Below, piece by piece: positions 47,247 to 58,983 of a stretch of 64,000 nt of DNA (position 1 is the stretch's first letter; the number at the start of each line of letters is the position of its first letter). Both the position numbers and the translations under genes were made by a program. The stretch comes from Rhododendron vialii (lineage: Eukaryota > Streptophyta > Magnoliopsida > Ericales > Ericaceae): NCBI RefSeq assembly GCF_030253575.1, contig NC_080564.1:7360501-7424500 (forward strand), written 5' to 3'. The notes under the pieces were generated by a model. That model saw nothing but the letters and a program-made list of their open reading frames with translations. It searched no databases and was not told the origin of the DNA.

Positions 47247-48521
47247 ATGACCTTATATTTTTTTTGATTTGTGCTTACGCAATTGGGTTAGATTGTTTTA
47301 GTTGATGGGTGTAAAAGTTTGTCTGTCAAAGAAATTCCTCTTAGTGAGTTAAAGATTGATCATGTGTTGGTGTTATTCATTTGTAGATGGAAATATATTA
47401 TCAATTATCTTTGTTTTTCTCTTATTTTATTCAATTTGAAGGATGACAAACAACAAAACAAAATGATATTACCTTATTTTGTTTTTATTTTTTACTTGCA
47501 CAAAAACTATACTCCTATTACAAAACATGTCTTTCTAAACTAAATTGAAAATTAAAAACGTTACTAAAACGTCCCCTAAATTGGTCTTGGCAAAGCCAAT
47601 AAATAGTAGTATTGTTAGATTATAGTAAATCCTAACCCCTAAATCCTAAAATTCTCAATAAAAGAAAAGAAAAAGAAACTCTTGGTATACATGTAGCTCA
47701 CGACACTATTGAGACCCTCTCACTTTTACAAAAGTCTATCATTCTCAAACCCTTCTCATCAAATCAACAACTCAAGTTTTTTTTTTTTTTTTATAGTACG
47801 AATATTCGCATCCGCATCCATGCATCCTGACTAATATTTAGAGGACTAATTTAAGCGTTCACAAGAGGAGTTTTTTTTAAAATTTTTACAATTGCAATCG
47901 AAATAACTCCCATGTGAATTGTATAAAATTGAGAGGAAAAAAAATAAATAAATAAACCTCCACTGAATAGTCCAAACATGACCCAACTCCCGGCGTTATC
48001 TGGTTATCCCTCCAACGACTGAATATATACTATTCATAAGTTCAAGAAAAACCGAAATGAGACACGCAGCCCCAACCTCGTCCGGTTAGTTGGGGTTTTC
48101 CCCCACACAATTTATCATAATTTGATTATTAAATTTTGGCAGAAAGAAAGTAATTTTTTATAAATTTAATAATTTTGACGTGAATGATCCGTTTTTAACC
48201 GAAATGGAGTGAAAGGTTTATTTAAATGAGTGTGAACTGATCCGAAGATCATCGAAATTCGAAGCAAAAAAGAAAAAGAGACACAGGACTGTTCAAATGC
48301 CAACAACACGCCGCCAGCTGAGATGGTTGGCATTGGCCGAAGCCATTTCAGACCTGGCAATAGCCATGGCCACTGTGTACACATGGAAACCATTCATTCT
48401 GCTTCGACGTTATTCCCATAAATCCCATTGATAGTAGTAGTATTTACACAGCCAACAAGCAACAACTACGCAAAACATACCCACCAATTTTTCATTCTCC
48501 TTTCAGTTGCAGAAGAAGATA
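47247..48521. other. Intergenic upstream of the DUF1295 gene
   Basis: A T homopolymer at about 47777-47792 is the only clear landmark. The promoter of the downstream gene presumably lies in the last few hundred bases; no TATA box is obvious. Confidence 0.4.
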
Positions 48522-51500
48522 ATGGGAACCGTCATCGACTCCCATTTTCTTGCTCTTACTGCTATTGTCACTGTACTTGCCTCTCTCTCTCTCTCTCTCT
48601 CTCTCCTATGTATATATGTTTCTATATAAACACATGTATGATTGTATGAGTTTTTGTATGAATGCCTCCGCAAATCGGATGTGTTTGTGATTGTGTTTCT
48701 AACCCGCGTGTTGTTTTGTTGTTTCAGGTAGGTTATCAATTCTTCTTCTTCATTATCACAGCGCTTCTCAAATTCGACAAAGTTACTGACTTTGCCGGTA
48801 TTACCTTGTTTTCTCTTATGCTACTTGTTTTGTTTTTGTTAGAATTACCATGTTAGGTTGTTGTTGTGCTGTTTTCAAAGATTCAATTCCCTTGCATTTT
48901 CCTGAAAATTCAGCTGTGTTTATGCTTTTGTTTGACCGAAAATGAGGGGATAAAGCTTACAACTTAAAGTTTTAGGGATTCTTAATGGGGTCATCTGGGC
49001 GGTGGATAATATACACATATGCCAAATTAGTTAGGATTCCAAATTTCCAAAACACGTTTAAAGGATATTAATACACTTTTCTCGGAAATTCCGTCTTTAT
49101 ATTGGAGAAGTGCGTATGTAGTTTCCGGTCATTTTTCACGTACGGTTGGAAAAAAATTGTCCTGGTAAATGTTCTTGTGCGGTTCTGAAGAGAGTATAAT
49201 TCAGTTATGTTCAATTTAAAATTCAATGGGATCTTCTGCTTTTGGTTGACGCAAAATGTTGACTGAAGCCAAAAAGTTAAGATTTTTAAGGAAAGGAATG
49301 GAAATAAAACATGGATGGACAACTTTCAATTATTTGATTGCAATGCTAAAGGGATAAATAAGTCTTAAAATCGGTTATTGATTGATCCTTTCTAACTCAT
49401 AAATCTCATTAAACTTGTAGGAAACCATTTTCGACTGAATGGTGGAAATGAAGGAAGCATAAATCCCAGTATTAAGCATTGCATTAGAAAGATTAGCTTT
49501 CCCTATGATGGCATTGTTCCCAATTTCAGATTTCGTGTCTTCTTAAATTTTATTTCTTAGTTTCTTACTATACTCATTCATGTGTGTATGTGGGTGAGAG
49601 CGTGTGTTTTCCTCCGTGTTCTGATGGAGCCCTGAAGAAAACTCATCATGGATAAAATATGTGGTGCCAAAGAAATTTATATGTTCTAAACTCTTATGGT
49701 ATTTGTCGGCATCTATGTTGGAAACCACTGACCGAAGGTTCAGGTTGTGGTTGGCTGTGTAAGATTAGAGTTTGTGAGGTTTCCTGAGTTATTTTTCTTT
49801 CTTACAGTTAAAGATACTATTGAATCAATTCGTTACTATCAAGCTCATCTTATTAGTGACGTGAGTTTGGTATTAGAAGTGGTTGGTGCACTTTTAATCT
49901 TTTAAGTTTTGGTGCTTCTAAACTTCGTATCAGTTCGGTGTTCTATTCTTTGTTGTTTGTTAACGGTGGTTGTTTTTTCCAGGAAGTACCAATTTTGTTA
50001 TACTTGCTGTATTGACTCTGGTTCTAAAAGGATCATGGCATTTTAGACAGGTATGATTTCGCCTTCCGATTTCTAGGCATGGACCTCGTGTTCCCACTAC
50101 ATGTTTTCCTCCCCGTGTTGTTAACTGGAAGGTACCTTTGGTAACTAAATGTTCTACCTGGAATCCCCTTTTACATGTTTGACTATCAAATTTAGCTCCT
50201 TCACAAGATGTATTTCTCATTGAGGTTACTTTTCAAAAAATTCTTCTTGGCTGTGTTGCCTTGTCTGATTGGTTTCAGATAAGAAAGGACTGTAAATTTA
50301 AATAACAGAATTACCTTGTCCAAGACTAGTTGTATATCTAAAATATGCTTGTCCAATTCTTTTCTCATTGTTCACTTTGTAATACATGTTATGAGCTGCT
50401 TTTTTCCATCTCGATAATGCATAAATCGTAGGAACCTTTAGATGATGTCTGCGAATTCGCAGATTTAGTTGGCCCTTAGCTTCAAAATTGCTCCATTTTC
50501 TCCTCGTGGATTTACGAAGGCAGAAAGGCTACAACCTTAACTTTCCTATTTTTCAGAAGCTCAGTAATGTTGTACTGCTCAAATCTCGTGCATATTTTCA
50601 GCAATAACATGTACAAAGGATTCTCATGACTTCAGATCTTCCTTCAGAACCTTTTAATACTGGTTTAACATTTGAAACTAATGCTCATAAATTGGTAAAC
50701 TATGAGGATTTTGTTTTACGTCAAAATGCATCGTAAATAGTACTCAACTGTACAGCACAGTCCCTTTTGTTTTTTGGTGTTATTTCCTTGTTAAGATATT
50801 GCACTTCTATCGTTTCAGGTTGTCTTGACCTTGCTTGTTGTAGTATGGGGTCTGCGGCTCGGCTTATTTCTATTGATGAGGTACAGTTGGGATAATATTG
50901 CACTAAGGGTTTTTTTTTTTTTTTTTTTTCACAATACATTCTCCAAAAATGATTTAATTTGTAGTTCTATCCTCATGAAATACTGAAAAAAAAATTGACT
51001 TGCAGAGCCGTGTGCACCTTTGTAGTTAGGTTATTAACATACTTATCACATTCTTATCATTATATGTAGCTACTCTGTCACTCCCCATAACATCTATTAC
51101 CATGGCTTCTTTCTGAGATGATCCCAGAATTTTGTAGGAGAACCTGAGTTTACCTTGATTCTAAAACCTAGCATAGTAACTCTACCAAGTTCTGAGTTCG
51201 TGTCTGTCAGTGAGCATATACCCTTCCATATACCTTAAGCTCTTCCATTCACAGGTACTTTGGGCCACCAGCTATCCTCCTCCAATCCATATCTCCTGCA
51301 AATAACCATCACCCATAATGAGTCTCTTTCCTCACTAAACCTTCACCACCACTTTGCCAAAAGTGCCACATTATGTTCCATCAATTTTTTGATACGAAGT
51401 GCCCCCAAAACTTCTGCTGCTTGCCACTCTATCCCACTTCACCAAGTGTCTTCTTGTTGTTCTCAGAACCACCCCATAAGAATTTTCCCTGGATCTTTTC

Positions 51501-54500
51501 AATTGATTTTGCCGCTGGCACAGGGATTTGGAAGAGGGTCATGATATAGATTGGTAGATTACTAAGTGTTGATTTGAAGAGGGTGACTCTACCTGCAATG
51601 GATAGGTATTTCCTGTTCCAAATTGCAAGTTTCTTCTTAACTCTAGGTTGCCATGTCTGCAGTCTCCTTGTATTTGCACCTGTTGGCAAACCACGAAATT
51701 TCATAGGAAGCTCCCCCATCTGCATCCCATAGACTGAGCCAAAACTTGCAATTCCTGATGTTCAACTCCCACCCCACATGACAGGCTTTTAGAAAAGTTG
51801 ATCTTCAGTCCGGAAAGCATTTGAAAGCACCTCAGAATTCTTTGAATGGTTAAGATCTCCAGTTGGTCATTGTTACAAAAGATGAAAGTGTCATCAGCAA
51901 ATTGAAGATGAGGTACCACTGCACCTTTAGTTCCAACATAAGTACCCTTAACCATTCCTAAATTCCTTGCTCTTTCAAGCATGATGTTTAAGGTCTGAAC
52001 CACAACATTGAAAAGGAAAGGGGGATATAGGTTCACCTTGCCTCAGTCACCAATAATGGATGGCAACACTTTCTTAATATATGAGCCAAAAGGCCCAAAA
52101 CCTTACCCAAAATTTTGCAAACTCAACCAATCATACTAATGGGTCCAAATTCATTAAAACAAGAGGCACCATCAACCTTAGGAATTAGTGCAATGAAAGT
52201 AGATTTAAACCTCTTGCCAGCTTTGCATTTGCATAGAATTCTGAGAAGAACCACAGCATATCCTTTTCCATAATCCTCCAAAACTTCTTAACAAATGAGA
52301 AATTAAACCCATAAGGTCCTGGCACTTTGAGATTGTTGCAATCTTTAACAGCAGCCAAAATCTCTTCCTTTCAAAAACTTTTTTCAGCATATCCACCTCC
52401 AAAGAGGACAGAGTTGTAGGAAAAAATCCCTTAGAGTTGGTCTGTTCACATAATCTTCTTTGAAGCTGTTTTGGAAATGCTGGACTGCAGCATTTTTAAT
52501 GAGAAAGGGGTCTTCCAGCAAGACACCATCCACCTTAACAGATCCAATTAGGTTTTTCCTATATCTCTTGCTTGCAATACCTGGAAGAACCTGGTGTTTC
52601 TATGCCCCAATTTTAGCCTATCTGATTTTGATTTCTGCCTCCACGCACTCTCAACCAATCTTGAACAGTTTACCATACGTACAGCTTGCAGCTCTTTAAG
52701 GAGTACTGAGATGCCTTCATGCACAATGTTCTGCCTTTGCGGGACACGGGGACAGTAATTCAATGCATATCAGAACTGAAGTTGACAGATGATGATTTCT
52801 GGTTACTGGTTCAAGTCTGCATTATTTTTTTTTTATCATCAAGTCTGCATTATTTCACTTGTCCCACATCACTCCCTGACAAGCTCCAAATGTTCAAAAA
52901 CTCTATAAGATGGAGGCCCGTGTGACTACTGACAAGTAATGAACCCTAGCATGTGACCAAAACACCTGTCTTGGTAGTCTGGAGAGGAAATTGGTCTTAT
53001 TTGTCAATAGACTCATTACCCATGTATTTTACCCGGAATTTGTTTTCAGCTGAAGGACGTCAAGGGGGTTTCACCTATGTACAGTACCTTCAAGGAAATG
53101 TAAGATACAAAAACTGTACACCTCCCAATTCCTGCAAAACTCACTAGCCAAAAAGAAGAATCACTCCTTCAACTGAAAATGAACATCGTATTATGTTAAT
53201 TTTAGTCTATCTGCTTCTGTAAAAGACCACAATTTATCTCTTGAAAGTTACCCCATTAAGAATTGTGAGTGATCCTCTCAGCCTATTTTTTTACTATTTT
53301 GGCAAGCAGTGCCAAATCGTATTAGTTTGTCATCCCAAAAGTATTGTTCTTGAGATACTGTTCCCTTGAGTTGTTGCCATGTTTCGTAACTTGTAACAAG
53401 AGGACGCCTGGGCATGCACTGTTTGTTCTGTTGTCATGCCTTTCTTTTGGTTTTGTAAATCCTGCAATGTTATTGTTATGTGGTGTAATATGCAATTGTA
53501 AACAATCCTCTTGAATTATCAACATTTGATTGTTTGTCTCAGGATTTTGCAATGGGGGGAGGATCGACGCTTTGATGAAATGCGGGCGAGTTTGGGAAAA
53601 CTAGCAATGTTCTGGGCATTTCAGGTACTCTATCATTCTCTTTGACTATTGGATATGCAATAGCTCCATAGTTGTTGTTCATACTTTATATGTTGCTGTG
53701 TTATATTTTCATGTATTCAATTGTTGATTTATTCCTCCATGGTGGTAGGCGGTCTGGGTCTGGACTGTGAGTTTACCTGTGACAATCGTTAATGCAAGTG
53801 ACAGAGATCCGTCTCTTCAGGCTGGGGACATAATTGGGTGGATTATTTGGTCTATTGGTATCTCTGTAGAAGCTACTGCTGATCAACAAAAGCTGACATT
53901 CAAGAACTCTCCAGACAACAGAGGAAAATGGTGCAGTGTTGGACTTTGGAAATACTCTCGTCATCCAAACTATTTCGGTGAGGTTAGTACTGCTTATTCT
54001 TCACTTGTTATATGAACTTCGACACTAAAAATGCTGCACTATTTTTTCATACATCCTATATTTGTTGAAGCAAGTCATCGAAAAGGACCTTTTTGACCTT
54101 TACCAACTTATAAATTGATGGAACCTCCCTCCAGTGCCTCCACCAATGGATGTAAGGAAATTGACACTGTGACCACTGTTCAAACCTCAAATGAAGAAAG
54201 TAGCCTATGTTATTCTAGCGGGCCCAGGAACTTAGCTTGCTGTGCATTAGTGAGTCTCGTATTTGGGAAACATTTATCTACATTATCAGGCCTTATTGAA
54301 TAGCACTAGGTATCTTGATTTTTCACCAGTAACCCAATACTTTTGTCTTTAAATTGTGCATATTAAGTTCCATCCATCCCTACCTACCCCACAGTCCATC
54401 CCTTCACCCAAAGATTTCGTTCTTTTTTTTCTTATTCTTTTTTCTAATTTCAATTTATGTCCCTGGATGATTGTTGTTTTCAGATTTTTCTTTGGTGGGG

Positions 54501-54994
54501 AATTTTTTTGGCTTCTACACCAGTGTTGAATGGTGCTGAGTGGCTTGTTGTCCTGGGGCCATTATTCCTTACATTGTTGCTTCTGTTTGTCAGTGGTATA
54601 CCCCTGCTCGAGGTCCGTGATTCTTTTCATATGGGGTTTCTTTTTCCCTGCGTTTTCTAGCTTCAAATGTTAGTGCCATCCGAGGATGCTCATGCTATAA
54701 AGTATAAACCTATCATGCGAACAGGAATCAGCAGATAAAAAGTTTGGCAATGTTCCTGCATATAGGGCATACAAAAGTACAACAAGGTCAGATTCAGTTT
54801 TGTTTCTTATTCTAATGTTTACTCTCCTAAACTTAGTGGGAAATCATGAAGCGTAGAATTTTACCTGTACCAGCCCTCTGATTCCACTGCCGCCTGTAAT
54901 CTACGGGAGCTTGCCCTCATGGTTCAAGAAAGCTTTCCTCCTTGAGTTCCCTTTCTATAGTCGGAATCTGCCTCAGGAAGGGCTAAACTGGTAA
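48522..54994 (+). CDS. DUF1295 / steroid-5-alpha-reductase-like membrane protein, nine exons
   Basis: Exons: 48522-48572, 48728-48797, 49983-50050, 50819-50880, 53543-53624, 53749-53982, 54484-54612, 54725-54786, 54874-54994. The chain encodes 292 residues. The protein is polytopic: hydrophobic segments appear at about 8-30, 43-60, 66-83, 104-125, 138-152 and 190-230. It carries the family signature KYSRHPNYFGE (179-189), found in DUF1295 and related 3-oxo-5-alpha-steroid 4-dehydrogenase C-terminal domains, where the H-P-N-Y-F-G-E segment is thought to bind NADPH. The C-terminal region has PLIPLPPVIYGSLP and ends in FPFYSRNLPQEGLNW. Plant members are largely uncharacterised; the substrate cannot be named. 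Introns 2 and 4 are long (1.2 and 2.7 kb), and intron 4 contains antisense LINE debris. The first exon has 17 codons and a CT run just after its donor. Confidence 0.92.
51255..52780 (-). mobile_element. Degenerate LINE reverse-transcriptase region in intron 4
   Basis: Minus-strand frames, interrupted by stops and shifts, give pieces of an L1-type plant LINE in the right order: a DRLKLGHRNTRFF segment near 52620, then a reverse transcriptase with HLQFADDTFIF (the F-A-D-D catalytic box, about 51875), SGLKINFSKS, LSIAGRVTLFKSTLSNLPIY and FLWGG near 51470. It is antisense to the host gene. No target-site duplication or poly-A tail was found, so the boundaries are approximate. The element is dead. 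Confidence 0.88.
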
Positions 54995-57160
54995 CACCAC
55001 ATTCCTCAATTAACTGTGCTCTTCATCGTAAATCCACAAAGTTTTGCTGTGTAATCATTTAAATCTATTTTTGGCTTCATGCTCTTCAAACTGAAGTAGT
55101 TTCTATTCTAGCAGAACGCATAAATACACACACATACATGCTATGTGGAATTCTTGACAGAGTGATGTTAGTTATCGTATGTGCCCCATCGGTGCGGAAC
55201 AAAAGGCCTTCATGTGGGTCATAGTTACAAGAATGTTGCTGCCATATCACTGTTTGCTTGGCATATTCCTCATCATTCTATCCATCTTTTGGCATTCTCT
55301 ATATGAATACAAGAAAGAGTAATTCACCCATGAAAGATAGAAAACATAGGAAGGCATAAAGGAAGCTGTAGCATCGATGATTAAATATTGAATAAATGTT
55401 CACCATATTTACATTGATCTTTTGAATGCTTGATATGTGTTATCGTAGTTTGCTCCATAAAGGAATGCAGCCGAATCTTTGAGTAATTTTTCTTATACTT
55501 GAGTAATCCTTGAGTGTTAGCATAAGCAGTTGCTGCTCCATCTTGTGTCGGTTGTTCATCATACATGTGCATGCATGAAATTACTGTTTTTAAGTTATGA
55601 AACACGGGAATGTTAGTTGCATACTTCCAACATAATTCTGTAATTTCATACTTTTTAAGAATTAATTTTCGGACTAATATGCTAAGCCAACTGTGTTCAA
55701 CAGCTATACTTTTTGTAACATCAACATGTTAATGTCATAACTTTATGAAGCCAAAGCAAAAAAATTTATACCGGTATTTGTTTAGAATTGAAAATTGGCT
55801 GGGACCATCGCATTGCTATTACTGGATGTGGGTGAACTACAATGCTTTTGTGATGGAACGGCCTGACCGTTCATGCATTTTTAACACTTCCCTCCCTCTC
55901 TCTTTAATGTGTTTCCATGTAGCTCAGACAAAAAGTATGTTTCCAACTAGTAATTTTCTTCTGTGCAAGGAATAGAACAAGCAGCGGACAGACAAGCCAG
56001 CGGATGAAAATGCGTTAACTGCCTGATGAACCTTGAAAGAGTAGATATCTTCCCAATGCATGTCGGTACTCTGTCTCTCGCTTGGCTGCTAGGATCGTGC
56101 GCAGGAGCTGAGGGTTTGGTGTAATTGTAGTTTCTTTCAGTTTTCTTTTGCAATATTTACATTTTCCTGATTTTTTTTTCACTCCGGAGCAAGAAACTGC
56201 AGTTACCTGGCACTTGATTGAGTTGTTTAAATTTGTTAAAGGTTTCTCGTTTAATGGCATATCCTTACTTGGAACAAAGAAACAAGCACTTGAATGAAGA
56301 AAATTGCTTTTTCTTCATTAGAATCACATAAATAGAAGTTTTAAATATCAGATCTACTTATTGATTGGAGGAAAGGGATACCATTTTTAGGAAACCGGGG
56401 ACCCCACAGTGCAGGATGGACCATTGATTGTAGAGATGGAGGGCTCGAATCACGCACTACACTCTTGCAGTGCACACTGCACTACCGGGTCTCCGTATCC
56501 CCTTATTGTTGCTTTTAGCCTACGTGAATACTAAAAGACTTGTATTTCGAGAGTACTTATTCAACTCTTTTGACTCTGCAAATTGCCCTCAAAGAATCAA
56601 GCCCTCCCCGAGTCCCGATTTCTTTTGGTGCACAAATTGAGGATGCATGTGCTGAAAAGTTTGTTCAATTGAAGTAGGCAATTTCAGCTTTGAAGTAAGG
56701 AAAATATTTATTTATTTATTTATTTATTTTTCGTTTTTCCCCAGGTTCAAGTGAATTTTGACCTTATCTCTATCCATTTGTAGTAGTAATAGATTATTGA
56801 TGATTTGTCAACTTGCATTACTTTTCTTTTATTTGCTTTATCTCAGTAAAGAGCAAATAAAAGATGATTTGGCTCGCACGGCTGGTTATTTACTTATTCA
56901 TACATCACCGGCCACCAGCAAAAATAGAAGGAAAAAAAGCAAATACCTTAAGTTTAACATTAGCCAAGTTATGAAGGCACGTCCGAACGTAATTAGATTT
57001 CTAACATTAAATCAACTATCTTCTTGACTTGTCAAAATAAAAAAAAAAAAAACAACTATCTTCTTGTACTTCCGTCAAATACAATCAGAGTGCATCAAAA
57101 TCCATACACATTGAAAACAATGTGAAGATACTCTCGGTAATAGTACTACACACACAGCAA
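54995..57160. other. 3' flank of DUF1295 gene and intergenic DNA
   Basis: The first few hundred bases are probably 3' UTR. At 56390-56505 the strings accggggaccccacagtgca and tgcactaccgggtctccg face each other, a possible small hairpin repeat. 56706-56728 is a (TTTA)n run. No gene is seen. Confidence 0.4.
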
Positions 57161-57168
57161 AAGTGCAC

Positions 57169-57430
57169 AGATTGGTCCCACACAAATAATTCAAGCCGTT
57201 CATTAAATGTACAACATTTTTTCAAGGGTCCCAACGAAAAATTGGCTCAATCCAATATTTATAGGTGCTCGATTTAATTATTTAACTTTTCATTCGGATT
57301 TCATGATAATGAAAAGTTAGATAATTGAATCGATTATTGGATTAAGCTGATTTTTTTCGAGGGCCCTTGAAAAAATATTATACATTTAATGAACGGCTCA
57401 GATTATTTGTGTGGGACCCAAAGTGAGCCC
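57169..57430. mobile_element. Palindromic MITE
   Basis: The left arm gtcccacacaaataattc, gccgttcattaaatgta and caagggtcccaac pairs with the right arm gggcccttgaaaaaatatta, catttaatgaacggc and cagattatttgtgtgggac. The middle (gatttaattatttaactttt with aaaagttagataattgaatc) is itself palindromic. The element folds end to end into one stem of more than 100 pairs. Confidence 0.7.
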
Positions 57431-57678
57431 CACGCAAGGATCTATGCATGATTTGTGTGGAAATTATCTGTGTATTCAGAGATGACGTACCAAAATTAAA
57501 AAGAAAAAGAACAATTTATAAACAGGTAACAATGGTCCGGTTTAGCTTTATGTTATGTTAATCCTATGATGATAGCCAGATTGAAAGAAAATACGTAAAC
57601 AACAATTTATAAACAGGTAACACAAAAATATCGCATGACGTACCTATAAAACAGTCTCATTAAGAAACTAAGTGGAGA

Positions 57679-57876
57679 CTGTTAGCTTAAGTTGATGTTG
57701 AGTTAGTTAAGTAAAGTAATTAGTTAGTTAGTAATTGGTTAGTTAGTTAAGGCAGCTGAGCTGGCCTGTCAGTGGCGGTAACTGCTTTTTGTTTTCTTTG
57801 GTTGTATATAGTCGGTAGCGCGCGGTTAGTTGCAATGTAATCGAGAATCATGAAATGAAATGAAAACTCAAGATGT

Positions 57877-57934
<58 letters not shown>

Positions 57935-58690
57935 TTGATAATTTTGAATCAAACACTGATTTCCTTATGAGTTATGGCTGCAATATAATATTCCTCTTTC
58001 TTTTGTGTTTTTCAGTTGATCATTCTCGATTGATTTCTATCCATTCATAGTATGGCAACTATTGTTGTTACCGTACCTCCCTCCCTCGCTCGCATTTTTC
58101 GTTTCTAATTTCCGCTCTTTGGTGAACATTCGATTGGATGGCGGCAACCATTTACTTTGGCGAATCCAGGTTGAAAATGTGATGGACGCAAATGGTTTTT
58201 ATGGCTATCTTGATGGATCTATTGTTGTTCCTCCATCTCAGATCCGTGATGCTCAGGGAGAACGAGCCCTAAATTCTTTTGGCGTGTCCCACAGTCTTTC
58301 TCTCACCCACAACACTTCCATATGTTTTTGGTCTTCATCGTACTCGTGAGGTATGGGAATATCTATGTCAAATAGGTACAATTCTTTCTCTAGGACACTC
58401 CTGTGCAAGAACACAGAAAATTCAGTTGTATAATCATACCAAGACTTCTATTGTGGAATCATATATTGACAAAATCAAAGAGTTGTTGGCACGGAAATTA
58501 GCTGCAGATGATGATGAATCGATTTTTCATACATTAAGAAGATTACCTAAGGTTTTTAATGGATTCAAGACTGTAAACCGTACAAAGGGAAATACTTGAT
58601 GAATTAGTTACAATGCTGAATGGTGAGGATTTTGATCAGAGATTCAACTACTACTGTTCTAGTACTAACTACCTTTGATTCAGGATGATT
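57679..58690 (+). mobile_element. Copia-type retrotransposon relic (5' LTR and gag)
   Basis: 57679-57955 looks like a 5' LTR: it starts tgttagcttaag, has gttgtatatagtc as a promoter-like string and ends near gaatcaaaca. Downstream, frames broken at about 58265-58330 encode a Copia-like gag: VNIRLDGGNHLLWRIQVENV, ANGFYGYLDGS, TREVWEYLCQ, ESYIDKIKELLARKLA, ESIFHTLRRLPKVFNGFKT and LNGEDF. These match the UBN2/gag-polypeptide pattern. No protease, integrase or reverse transcriptase follows. Frameshifts and stops make it non-functional. Confidence 0.75.
57881..57929. repeat. (CT)n microsatellite
   Basis: About 49 bases of TC/CT repeat inside the putative Copia LTR. Confidence 0.95.
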
Positions 58691-58983
58691 TCAGTTCTTG
58701 ACGCTGATTTCCCATAATAGTGCTTCACCTGCTATTCTTCCGTGAACATACCATTCCAACATATCAGCCGCTATCACTAGGAAACTGCCTCGTAGTCACT
58801 TGCGAAGTTTTGTGGCTTCCCCAATTCGACCGAACGTATAGATAGACAAGTGTTCGTAGGGTGCTAGCACCGGGTTTGTCATTACAAGGGATACGGTTTT
58901 TTCCTTTCAGCCATGGATGACTTATAGCTTTTTTGTTCGTATATAAAGAGGATTCGAAATTCTCTTGCATTCCAAAGACATAA
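58691..58983. other. Unclassified, probably continuing retrotransposon debris
   Basis: No open frame with a domain. Lies between the Copia gag relic and the tgtcacacccc repeat. Confidence 0.35.
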
